Positions 1 through 5,469 are shown, counted from the stretch's first letter. The stretch: 5,990 bases of DNA from Candidatus Hydrogenedentota bacterium (GCA_030123645.1 JASJYE010000166.1:1-5990); one strand, 5' to 3'. Translations and numbers: made by a program. The notes: generated by a model from the sequence alone, not told the origin.

Positions 1-20
1 ACTTTCAACCACTGGTTAAC

Positions 21-37
21 TGCGCCCTCGTGGCGCA
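21..37. other. Short hairpin downstream of the ABC exporter
   Basis: TGCGCC (21-26) and GGCGCA (32-37) are exact reverse complements around a 5-base loop, 15 bases beyond the exporter stop codon. A second small dyad, AACCA-C-TGGTT, lies at 7-17. Neither is followed by a T run on the minus strand, so this is not a classical intrinsic terminator. It could be a weak 3'-end structure or chance. Confidence 0.25.
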
Positions 38-51
38 CTGAGCGATGCGGG

Positions 52-1998
52 CTAGGAAGCGCCGGCTTCCTTATGGGCAGCAAATTGTAGCCTATAGAGC
101 CGCTGATAGATGCCGGCCTTCATGAGGAGTTCCTGATGTGTGCCTTGCTCGACGATCCGCCCCCTGTCCAGCACAACGATCCGGTCGGCCTTCTGAACGG
201 TCGACAGACGATGCGCGATCACGAGCGTGGTCCGGCCGACGATAAATTCGTCGATCGCCCGCAGGATGGCTTCCTCGCTCTCTGAATCGAGGCTGGAGGT
301 CGCCTCGTCGAGAATCAATATCGACGGGTCTTTAACAATTGCGCGCGCGATCGCGATCCGCTGGCGCTGGCCCCCGGAAAGGTTGCCCCCGGATTCGGCC
401 AGAGGCGTATCGTACGCTTCCGGCATCTCACGGATGAAGCCGTCTGCATGGGCCGCCCGCGCCGCCTCCCAGACGCGTTTCTCGGTGACGCCTTCCCGGC
501 CATAAGCGATGTTCTTGCGAACGGTCTCGGCAAACAGGATGGTTTCCTGAGTCACGATGCTGATCTGCCCTCGAAGACTCTCGAATGTCGCCTCTCGTAT
601 ATCCACCCCGTCCAGCGTAATGCGCCCCTCGTCGGGGTCGTAAAAGCGCAAGATGAGCTTCGCGATCGTGCTCTTGCCCGAGCCGCTGAAACCGACCAGC
701 GCCACCATCTCTCCGCGCTTGAGTTCAAGATCGATGCCACTGAGGACTTTGGTCTCGCCATCGTAGGAAAAGCCGACACCCTCGAAGCGGAGCGCATCTT
801 GAATCGGAGGGAGGTCGACGGCATCAGGCCCTTCGGCCACGTCGGGCTTATAGTCGATGAACTCGAAGACGCGCTCGCCGCTCGTCGCGCTGATCTGCAC
901 CAAGTTCATCACACGCGACAATTTGCGCAGCGGACCGAGCATGAGGCCGATCGCGCCGAATAGTTTCACGAGATCGAGGGGGTCCAGGTAGCCCGCCGTG
1001 ATTTCACGCTCGGTCAATATGATGAACATGCCAATCCCGACGATCATCAGGATTTCGGTCGCCGGTCCGACAGCCGCCTGGGCCTGGACGAGGTTTTTCA
1101 TGTGCCGGCGCAGCTTGGACAGTTCTATTCCCATGCGGTTCCGCTCGTACTTCTCCATGCAGAACCCCTTGACCACAGAAATGCCCTGGAAGACCTCTGT
1201 GACGATCGTCGCCAACGAGGCGATCTTTCGAAGGGACTTCGAGACGGCGGCCCGCACACGAGTCGCAATGCCAAGGATTACAAGAAGGATCGGCGCGAGA
1301 ACACATAGGACGACCATGGTCAGAAAAGGACTTATCGTCATCGCGACACAAAGGAGGAAGAAAATTTTCGCGGTATCCAGGAAGATGCGCGTCAGCACAT
1401 CCATAAGGCCGTAGCGCACCATGAAAGCGTCATTGGTGAATCGCGCCACGACCTCGCCTGCCGTGCGCCGCTCGAAGAAACGATGAGACAGGTTTAGAAT
1501 GTTGTCAAACATCTCCTCGTTCAGGCGAATGCTGACGTTAACGCCGATTGCACTGGCATAGTACTCGAGCAGGAACCGCGAAATTCCCCCCACGACGATT
1601 AATACCACGACGATAACGGCTAGCAGCCGGAGTGCGCGTGTGCGATCATCACGCAGCGAGCGGATCAGCTCCTCGGCGCGCGATTCGGGATCTTTGGGCG
1701 CCCAGCCCGTATAGCGCTCCAGCGTATCAGCAAATTGGGTGACTCTCGCTTTGGTTCTTTCGAAGCGTTCCTCGAACTCGTCCTCTTCCAGGTAGAGCGT
1801 GTTGACGATGTGGCCAACGCTGAGGACGATTGAGCCCAGCGAGGCGCCGACAACGATGGACAACACGACCATCGCTGCGAGCCGGCTTTTGTAGCGCAAT
1901 ACGTAGCCGAGGAGGCGCGAGTACGCGGGCCAGGGGCTGCTCACTTTCTTAGAAGCGGCCTGGGCGTCCTTAGCCGTGTCTGTGCGTGCAGTGATCAA
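52..1998 (-). CDS. ABC-type exporter half-transporter (fused TMD-NBD, MsbA/BmrA/LmrA-like)
   Basis: This 648-residue protein is a type IV ABC exporter half-unit, expected to homodimerise in the inner membrane and couple ATP hydrolysis to export of a lipid or hydrophobic compound. The substrate cannot be read from sequence. The transmembrane domain covers about residues 30-365, with hydrophobic segments near 38-62, 122-147, 207-246 (two helices), 311-329 and 340-356. The nucleotide-binding domain covers about 400-640: A-loop Y412, Walker A G436-T444 with K442, Q-loop Q484, signature LSGGQ 540-544, Walker B ending D564 with catalytic E565, D-loop SSLD 568-571 and switch H596. All are intact, so it should be active. 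It is about 65 residues longer than E. coli MsbA, through an N-terminal tail and a charged loop (about 68-120) between helices 1 and 2. The TTG at 1996-1998 is the first possible start, since an in-frame TGA lies 9 bases upstream (2008-2010). GTG at 1942-1944 (residue 19) is an alternative. The Shine-Dalgarno is weak (GAG about 9 bases upstream). Confidence 0.95.
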   Translation of the reverse strand: MITARTDTAKDAQAASKKVSSPWPAYSRLLGYVLRYKSRLAAMVVLSIVVGASLGSIVLSVGHIVNTLYLEEDEFEERFERTKARVTQFADTLERYTGWAPKDPESRAEELIRSLRDDRTRALRLLAVIVVVLIVVGGISRFLLEYYASAIGVNVSIRLNEEMFDNILNLSHRFFERRTAGEVVARFTNDAFMVRYGLMDVLTRIFLDTAKIFFLLCVAMTISPFLTMVVLCVLAPILLVILGIATRVRAAVSKSLRKIASLATIVTEVFQGISVVKGFCMEKYERNRMGIELSKLRRHMKNLVQAQAAVGPATEILMIVGIGMFIILTEREITAGYLDPLDLVKLFGAIGLMLGPLRKLSRVMNLVQISATSGERVFEFIDYKPDVAEGPDAVDLPPIQDALRFEGVGFSYDGETKVLSGIDLELKRGEMVALVGFSGSGKSTIAKLILRFYDPDEGRITLDGVDIREATFESLRGQISIVTQETILFAETVRKNIAYGREGVTEKRVWEAARAAHADGFIREMPEAYDTPLAESGGNLSGGQRQRIAIARAIVKDPSILILDEATSSLDSESEEAILRAIDEFIVGRTTLVIAHRLSTVQKADRIVVLDRGRIVEQGTHQELLMKAGIYQRLYRLQFAAHKEAGAS

Positions 1999-2047
1999 AA
2001 AAAATTCTCAGGTCGGCGCCTTTCGTGCGTAATTCTCACGGGAGGCC

Positions 2048-2072
2048 AAGCGGACCGCTTTGGCAGTCTGCC
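2048..2072. promoter_or_regulatory. Twin dyads in the exporter leader
   Basis: Two odd-length dyads lie side by side: AAGCGG-A-CCGCTT (2048-2060) and GGCAG-T-CTGCC (2062-2072). They sit just downstream of the predicted exporter transcription start, 50-75 bases before the start codon. Such positions suit a repressor operator or a leader structure. The one-base centres favour protein binding over RNA hairpins. Functional assignment is inference. Confidence 0.25.
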
Positions 2073-2085
2073 TTCACGGGCAAAG

Positions 2086-2114
2086 ATCCTAACATGCGCA
2101 GAGCACCCGTTCAA
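2086..2114 (-). promoter_or_regulatory. Candidate sigma70-type promoter for the ABC exporter
   Basis: Read on the minus strand, TTGAAC (2109-2114) and TAGGAT (2086-2091) are separated by exactly 17 bases. Each hexamer matches the consensus at 4 of 6 positions. Transcription would begin near 2079 and give a leader of about 80 bases. This supports transcription of the exporter independently of the zinc-ribbon gene upstream. Organisms outside Proteobacteria may use different spacing and boxes, so the call is tentative. Confidence 0.4.
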
Positions 2115-2167
2115 AAAGGGGAGGTATACGACCTTTGGAAAAACGGCGCGCAGATGAACTGGGGGAT

Positions 2168-2572
2168 TTAGCCTATATGCCGCCGAAAGTACTCGGCATT
2201 GTCGAGGCGGCGCAGATGAATGCGGGTGAACTCCCTCACCTCGCGCTCGGATATGGGTGGCAACTCCTGCTCATTGTTCGCTTCCAGGAATTCCTCATCG
2301 TCCGCATCATCGTCATCGACGATCGGTTCAGGAATGGCGAACTTAAGCAATCCGGGCTCGAGGAACTCGGCGATGATGCTGGCGATGTGCATCTTCCTCT
2401 CGTGGCGCGTGCCGCCCTCAAGAACTTTCCGGTCCAGGGCGATCACTTTACGGCGGAAAAACACCACGAGCTCGGAGCACGCCGGACAGGGCATCACGAC
2501 GACAACATCTTTGGGGACGCGTGTCGAGGCGATCCGGTGAGACTGGCAGTGAGGGCACATTACGCGATCCAT
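2168..2572 (-). CDS. Zinc-ribbon protein of unknown function
   Basis: This 134-residue protein is not one I can assign to a named family. The N-terminus carries two CxxC knuckles, CPHC at 6-9 and CPAC at 29-32, separated by 19 residues, as in small zinc ribbons that bind one zinc ion. Residues 33-81 mix basic and hydrophobic stretches. An acidic linker (about 82-103, with four consecutive Asp at 86-89) follows. The C-terminus (about 105-134, PPISEREVREF then RLDNAEYFRRHIG) looks like a compact helical segment. There is no signal peptide or membrane helix, so it should be cytoplasmic. The ribbon plus basic patch would suit nucleic-acid or protein binding, but that is inference. An in-frame TGA lies 12 bases upstream of the chosen ATG; the ATG at codon 5 is also possible. 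AAGGGA, 11 bases upstream, is a distant Shine-Dalgarno candidate. The kinase ends 137 bases upstream, and a good promoter lies between. Confidence 0.85.
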   Translation of the reverse strand: MDRVMCPHCQSHRIASTRVPKDVVVVMPCPACSELVVFFRRKVIALDRKVLEGGTRHERKMHIASIIAEFLEPGLLKFAIPEPIVDDDDADDEEFLEANNEQELPPISEREVREFTRIHLRRLDNAEYFRRHIG

Positions 2573-2623
2573 GAATGCTCACATCCCTTCGCAGTACGAG
2601 CCACAACCCGATTCCACACTCGC

Positions 2624-2653
2624 ATATTAATTGAAATTGTGTCCACGTGTCAA
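2624..2653 (-). promoter_or_regulatory. Sigma70-type promoter of the zinc-ribbon gene
   Basis: On the minus strand a perfect -35 hexamer TTGACA (2648-2653) is followed after 18 bases by TAATAT (2624-2629), in a locally AT-rich stretch unlike the flanking coding DNA. The predicted start near 2617 leaves a leader of about 45 bases. This is the most convincing promoter in the window and argues that the zinc-ribbon gene does not depend on read-through from the kinase. Confidence 0.6.
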
Positions 2654-2709
2654 ACGATTGCGTGCCTCGGGCTAAGTGGAAAAGTTGACGGGATTCCAGT
2701 ATTCGTAGA

Positions 2710-4614
2710 TTATCGCACCCACCGCGCAAGCCCATCGAGCGTTTCCGGCAATGCCATGACCCCGCGGAACGTTACGAACCTGTGCTTTGACTCGTACATC
2801 ATCGATCGCCGCTCGATAGCGCGGAGATTCCCAAAAGCATCAAATGCGCCGCCTCGAATCACTACTGGTGAACCGAAGCCGACATGTGCCGCGGCGTATC
2901 GCTCGCCAGCTAAGTCCGTCCAGGGACTGGATGTCCACTCAAAATATGGTGCCCTCGAAACGTAAAGGATACCTGCTGCGTGGCGCGAGAATTCCAACGG
3001 GTTTTCCTCTTCGGCTCGGTCTTCACCTCGCTCGTCCAGGGATTCACCGCCTGGACCCTCGCCGGTCGGCGCCAGGGCCGAGAGATCCAGAAAAACCCGG
3101 ATGGCGCGGGCCCACTGGGCCTCCGACGGCAAACGCTTAGGCGGCCGCTGGCTTGCCGCAAAGGCCAGCGCATCGTAATACGTCACATGCGTCATGGGAA
3201 TATCCGTGGCGAAGCCGCCAGCGCTCATCGGCCAGCGCCATCCTGGGCCGCGCTCACAGAACTCGGCGAATTCCGGCATGGAGACCTCGGCACTATCGAT
3301 GAAAAACCCGGCGAGCTCTTCGGATATCCCCTCCTCCGATGGACCTTCGAGGACGACAGGGCCGGGGGGAACAAAAACCATGCCCTCGGGCCACACGATC
3401 GGGGCGATGAAGCAACTCAACGCGTCGGCGGCGAGCTCGAGGGCCCGCGCGGGTTCGGATTCAGAAAGGCCAACGGCCTCCCGCCATAACTCCTCTCCCG
3501 ACTCCATAACTTGCTTCAATATGCCATTCCGGTCTTTTTCGGGATACTCATCGATCGCTTCGAGGGCATGAGTACGCGCTCGATCTACCAGCGTCCGGGC
3601 GGCGTCGAAGTCGAGCGCGGCTGATTCCCCGATCCCGGGCGTCGCAACCGCGGCCTCACCCAGTAGCCCATGACGGCGTGCTTCCGCCTCGACGATCCCA
3701 AATGCCGCTGCGGCAAAAATGGCGAGCACGAGCGTTGTTCCCGCCACAACCGTCGCGGTGCGCCTGCTTTCGCGGCCGGAAGGAGCCACGCGTCCTTCCT
3801 CGTCCACAGGCGATCCCGTCTCGACGGCGACTCGAATCTTTCGCAGCGCTTCGCGCAGCTCACCCGCCGTCTGGAAGCGCTTGGACGGGTCCGGATCGAC
3901 GCACTTTTCGATGATCGTGTCCAGCGCAGGCGGCACTTCGCGCCGCGTTTCAGACGCGGCTTTCCCCAGTGCCGATGGCCTTATTCCGGTGATGACTTCG
4001 TAGAGCATGACGCCGAGACTGTACAGATCGGCGCGGGCGTCCACGTTGGCAGTGTTTTGGAGCTGCTCCGGAGACATATAGCGGGGCGTGCCCATGACGA
4101 CGGAGTCCGAGGTCAGGTTCGGGTTCGACATGAGCTTTGAGATGCCGAAATCCATGAGCCGCACGGAACCGTCGGGAAGAATCATGACGTTTTCCGGCTT
4201 GATGTCTCTGTGCACGGTGTACTCGTGGGCGTAATCGAGCGCCGCGCAGAGCGCGTCGAACATGCGCAAGATGCCATTGATCGGGAGGTGTTGGCCGGGT
4301 CTCAGGCCGTCGAGGAGTTGTCGAAGCGATTGCCCTTCTAAGTATTCCATGGAGATGTAGACCATGGATTGGGTGCCGCCGATGTCGTGTACACGGATGA
4401 TATTCGGGTGGGAGAGGGCCCTGGCGATCCGCGCTTCGTTGAAGAAGCGATCCATCGCGACCTTGTCCTTGACGTGCTTGGGCAGCAAGGTTTTCATGGC
4501 GACTTCCTCGCCAAGCGCCTTGTCGAAGACCTTATAGATACGCCCCATGCCGCCGCGTCCGATGATGTCCTTCACGACGTAGCGATTGGCGACGACCTCT
4601 CCCCGTTTCAGCAT
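2710..4614 (-). CDS. Membrane-anchored PknB-type Ser/Thr kinase fused to an FGE-like (SUMF1) domain
   Basis: This 634-residue protein has a cytoplasmic Hanks-type kinase domain (about 11-260): glycine loop GRGGMG (19-24), ATP-anchoring K41, helix-C E60, catalytic loop HRDIKPEN (135-142, D137), DFG (155-157), activation-loop GTPRYMSPE (175-183). All catalytic residues are intact. One transmembrane helix spans about 286-310, then a helical linker (about 330-402) and, outside the membrane, a formylglycine-generating-enzyme-like domain (about 408-620): EVSMPEFAEFC, RLPSEAQWARAIR, FEWTSSPW, VIRGGAF and the final FRG. In true FGE enzymes a cysteine pair lies near the C-terminal GFRCA motif; here that stretch has none (RSMMYESKHRF, then FRGVMA). 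The domain is therefore probably a sensing or binding module, as in other kinase-SUMF1 fusions such as chlamydial Pkn1. An acidic, Gly/Glu-rich stretch at 515-540 interrupts it. The start is ATG with Shine-Dalgarno AAAGGA (4622-4627) 7 bases upstream. Targets are unknown. Confidence 0.95.
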   Translation of the reverse strand: MLKRGEVVANRYVVKDIIGRGGMGRIYKVFDKALGEEVAMKTLLPKHVKDKVAMDRFFNEARIARALSHPNIIRVHDIGGTQSMVYISMEYLEGQSLRQLLDGLRPGQHLPINGILRMFDALCAALDYAHEYTVHRDIKPENVMILPDGSVRLMDFGISKLMSNPNLTSDSVVMGTPRYMSPEQLQNTANVDARADLYSLGVMLYEVITGIRPSALGKAASETRREVPPALDTIIEKCVDPDPSKRFQTAGELREALRKIRVAVETGSPVDEEGRVAPSGRESRRTATVVAGTTLVLAIFAAAAFGIVEAEARRHGLLGEAAVATPGIGESAALDFDAARTLVDRARTHALEAIDEYPEKDRNGILKQVMESGEELWREAVGLSESEPARALELAADALSCFIAPIVWPEGMVFVPPGPVVLEGPSEEGISEELAGFFIDSAEVSMPEFAEFCERGPGWRWPMSAGGFATDIPMTHVTYYDALAFAASQRPPKRLPSEAQWARAIRVFLDLSALAPTGEGPGGESLDERGEDRAEEENPLEFSRHAAGILYVSRAPYFEWTSSPWTDLAGERYAAAHVGFGSPVVIRGGAFDAFGNLRAIERRSMMYESKHRFVTFRGVMALPETLDGLARWVR

Positions 4615-4621
4615 CCTGGTG

Positions 4622-4627
4622 TCCTTT
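4622..4627 (-). promoter_or_regulatory. Kinase Shine-Dalgarno, overlapping a transposon target duplication
   Basis: AAAGGA on the minus strand lies 7 bases before the kinase ATG and decides that start. Five of its six bases fall inside the 8-bp direct repeat that flanks mobile element copy 1, so the ribosome binding site borders the insertion but survived it. Confidence 0.6.
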
Positions 4628-4630
4628 GGC
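4623..4630. repeat. Left target-site duplication of MITE copy 1
   Basis: CCTTTGGC here is repeated exactly at 4816-4823, immediately outside the two ends of the 185-bp element. The 8-bp length is the one typical of IS66-family transposition. Confidence 0.8.
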
Positions 4631-4815
4631 CTAAGCGTTCAGGGGATCCTCTCGCTCAGAATACGCGGAAAGCCAAGCAAAAGAGGGACTTTTGGGCTCT
4701 TTCAAAAGTAGACGCAAGCGAAGCGAGGCACGAGCGAAGACGTGTCTGTCCCTTTTCTTGCGTCCTGCCGCGATAAGCCCCGTATTTGCAACCCTCCATG
4801 GATCTGTACGCTTAC
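4631..4815 (+). mobile_element. MITE copy 1, IS66-type ends, 185 bp
   Basis: This non-coding element has terminal inverted repeats: left end CTAAGCGTTCAGG, right end (complement) GTAAGCGTACAG. A perfect 8-bp direct repeat, CCTTTGGC, sits outside both ends. A subterminal inverted pair is also present: GTCCCTTTTCTTGC (4748-4761) pairs imperfectly with AGCAAAAGAGGGAC (4676-4689). A hairpin ACTTTTG/CAAAAGT lies at 4688-4709. It encodes no transposase and would be moved in trans. GTAA-type termini plus 8-bp duplications are the known signature of IS66-family elements; assignment to that family is inference. The last 98 bases match the same part of copy 2 with 6 differences and no gaps. It lies between the kinase ribosome binding site and any native upstream promoter. 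Confidence 0.8.
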
Positions 4816-4823
4816 CCTTTGGC
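4816..4823. repeat. Right target-site duplication of MITE copy 1
   Basis: CCTTTGGC, an exact copy of 4623-4630, abuts the right end of the element. Confidence 0.8.
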
Positions 4824-4963
4824 GGCGCTCACCGCCTGAGACGGCCCCGTCACGCGAAGTTGCCCTGGAACTCCGCTCCACAGCCGTACTTCCCTTGATG
4901 GTAACCCGAAGACATGAGCGGTGCAACGTTCCGGGCATAACGCGGGGATTGTCCCGATGAAAT
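4824..4963. other. Unique spacer between the two MITE copies
   Basis: This stretch of about 140 bases belongs to neither element and is the central part of the ancestral kinase/proC intergenic region. I see no convincing gene in it. GGCGG (4821-4825) and CCGCC (4832-4836) can form a short hairpin at its left edge. The original kinase promoter, if any, should lie here. Confidence 0.6.
4898..4926 (-). promoter_or_regulatory. Weak candidate for the original kinase promoter
   Basis: On the minus strand TTGCAC (4921-4926) and TACCAT (4898-4903) are 17 bases apart, matching consensus at 3 and 4 of 6 positions. Before insertion of copy 1 the leader would have been about 85 bases; now the transcript would carry the whole 185-base element. 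The match is weak and may be chance. Confidence 0.2.
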
Positions 4964-4971
4964 CCTTCCTT
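4964..4971. repeat. Left target-site duplication of MITE copy 2
   Basis: CCTTCCTT is repeated exactly at 5386-5393, immediately outside the two ends of copy 2. Confidence 0.8.
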
Positions 4972-5052
4972 GTTAGCGTTCAGGGGAATTTTCGCCCTCA
5001 GAACACGCGGAAAGCTAAGCAAGAAAGGGACTTTTGGGCTCTTTCAAAAGTA

Positions 5053-5059
5053 GACGCAA
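5053..5059. repeat. Left flanking repeat of the nested insertion
   Basis: GACGCAA occurs here and again at 5281-5287, but only once (4711-4717) at the corresponding place in the uninterrupted copy 1. This is what a 7-bp target-site duplication looks like. Confidence 0.65.
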
Positions 5060-5280
5060 ATGGCGCTAACTTTTGTAGAATCGTGCCCTCGTCGCCGCAT
5101 TCCTAACAGGGATTCGAAGATGCCCGAGAGCGATGGGCGATGTCCCAGGCTCGGACAATAGGCGAAGCACGCCATCTCCCTTTGAAGAGGGACGATAGTC
5201 CCCCTTTGAAGGGGGATCAAGGGGGATGTTATCGGCCTAAGCCCGGTCGAACGAGGGAAAAGTTAGCGCCATTCGGGACT
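5060..5280. mobile_element. Nested MITE-like insertion of about 221 bp inside copy 2
   Basis: Comparison with copy 1 shows these 221 bases plus one 7-bp repeat to be extra. A perfect 16-bp inverted repeat lies at 5059-5074 (AATGGCGCTAACTTTT) and 5258-5273. It resumes inward as CCCTCGT (5086-5092) against ACGAGGG (5251-5257), with 11 unpaired bases on the left arm only. The right end carries 8 bases (5273-5280) beyond the inverted repeat, so either the left end is trimmed or the true boundary differs slightly. The interior holds two hairpins and no coding region. Its ends do not resemble the GTAA-type ends of the host element, so it is a different family, which I cannot name. Confidence 0.7.
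5177..5216. repeat. Tandem palindromic units (CCCTTTGAAGGG type)
   Basis: Two related hairpins follow each other: TCCCT/AGGGA (5177-5181, 5188-5192) and the stronger TCCCCCTT/AAGGGGGA (5199-5206, 5209-5216). A further GGGGGAT follows at 5221. They look like an imperfect duplication of a unit of about 22 bases. Similar C-run/TTTGAA/G-run palindromes are, in my recollection, dispersed in many environmental bacterial genomes. They could act as structured RNA or as a weak bidirectional transcription barrier, but there is no T run. Confidence 0.6.
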
Positions 5281-5287
5281 GACGCAA
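5281..5287. repeat. Right flanking repeat of the nested insertion
   Basis: GACGCAA, an exact copy of 5053-5059, marks where the interrupted copy 2 resumes. Confidence 0.65.
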
Positions 5288-5385
5288 GCGAAGCGAGGCA
5301 CGAGCGAAGACGTGTCTGTCCCTTTTCTTGCCTCCTGCCGCGATAAGCCCTGTATTTACGACCCTCCATGGACCTGAACGCTTAC

Positions 5386-5393
5386 CCTTCCTT
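5386..5393. repeat. Right target-site duplication of MITE copy 2
   Basis: CCTTCCTT, an exact copy of 4964-4971, abuts the right end of copy 2. Its last two bases are the first two of the TTGACA hexamer at 5392-5397. Confidence 0.8.
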
Positions 5394-5420
5394 GACATTG
5401 CGGTCAAGAGTCCGCATGCT
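5391..5420 (+). promoter_or_regulatory. Candidate proC promoter with a dyad over the -35 box
   Basis: A perfect TTGACA (5392-5397) is followed after 17 bases by CATGCT (5415-5420), a poor -10 (3 of 6). The -35 lies within an 18-bp dyad, CTTGAC-N6-GTCAAG (5391-5408), which could be an operator for a dimeric regulator. The predicted transcript would start near 5428, about 65 bases before the proC start. The weak -10 would suit an activated or regulated promoter; this is inference. Confidence 0.35.
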
Positions 5421-5439
5421 GATGGCTCGCAAGGTGCAC

Positions 5440-5469
5440 TTTGGCAGGGGGGGCCGCCAAGCGGCCAAA
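5440..5469 (+). promoter_or_regulatory. Alternative stem-loops in the proC leader
   Basis: GGCCGC (5452-5457) and GCGGCC (5461-5466) form a 6-bp stem with a CAA loop. TTTGGC (5440-5445) can pair instead with GCCAAA (5464-5469), or TTGGC (5441-5445) with GCCAA (5456-5460). These pairings exclude one another. The structure ends 22 bases before the start codon, close to the likely ribosome binding site (AGGGA, 5475-5479). It could modulate translation, but no known riboswitch class is recognised. Confidence 0.25.

Larger units (their letters stand above)
4972..5385 (+). mobile_element. MITE copy 2, same family, interrupted by a nested insertion
   Basis: The left end GTTAGCGTTCAGG and the right end (complement GTAAGCGTTCAGG) agree at 12 of 13 positions, and a perfect 8-bp direct repeat, CCTTCCTT, lies outside. 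Without the nested insertion (5060-5287) the element is 186 bp, against 185 bp for copy 1. The left part (4972-5059) has small differences and one gap relative to 4631-4717, but the 33 bases from 5027 to 5059 are identical. The right part (5288-5385) aligns without gaps to 4718-4815. The inverted pair GCAAGAAAGGGAC (5019-5031) and GTCCCTTTTCTTGC (5318-5331) is better preserved than in copy 1. No transposase is encoded. The copy lies directly upstream of the proC promoter region. Confidence 0.8.

Noticed and set aside
2137..2167. Possible terminator after the zinc-ribbon gene (GCGCGCCG followed by TTTTT on the minus strand)
   Set aside because: The T run is preceded by a self-complementary GCGCGC but no stable stem with a loop can be drawn.
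2135..2965. Long open frame on the plus strand (276 codons)
   Set aside because: It is antisense to the zinc-ribbon gene, the spacer with its promoter and the kinase 3' end, and has no recognisable motif; the minus-strand genes have clear family motifs.
4369..4776. Plus-strand open frame running from the kinase gene into MITE copy 1
   Set aside because: It is antisense to the kinase start and then reads mobile DNA. The same peptide tail reappears in copy 2 only because the DNA is repeated; no ribosome binding site or domain supports it.
5062..5269. GGCGCTAAC ... GTTAGCGCC resembling the outer core sites of an integron attC
   Set aside because: The cores do not fit RYYYAAC/GTTRRRY, the span is far longer than usual attC sites, no inner core pair or cassette genes are seen, and a MITE-like insertion with a flanking repeat explains the inverted repeat better.
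4631..5385. Repeats considered as a CRISPR array
   Set aside because: There are only two long copies of about 185 bp with inverted ends and target duplications, with no short regularly spaced repeats.
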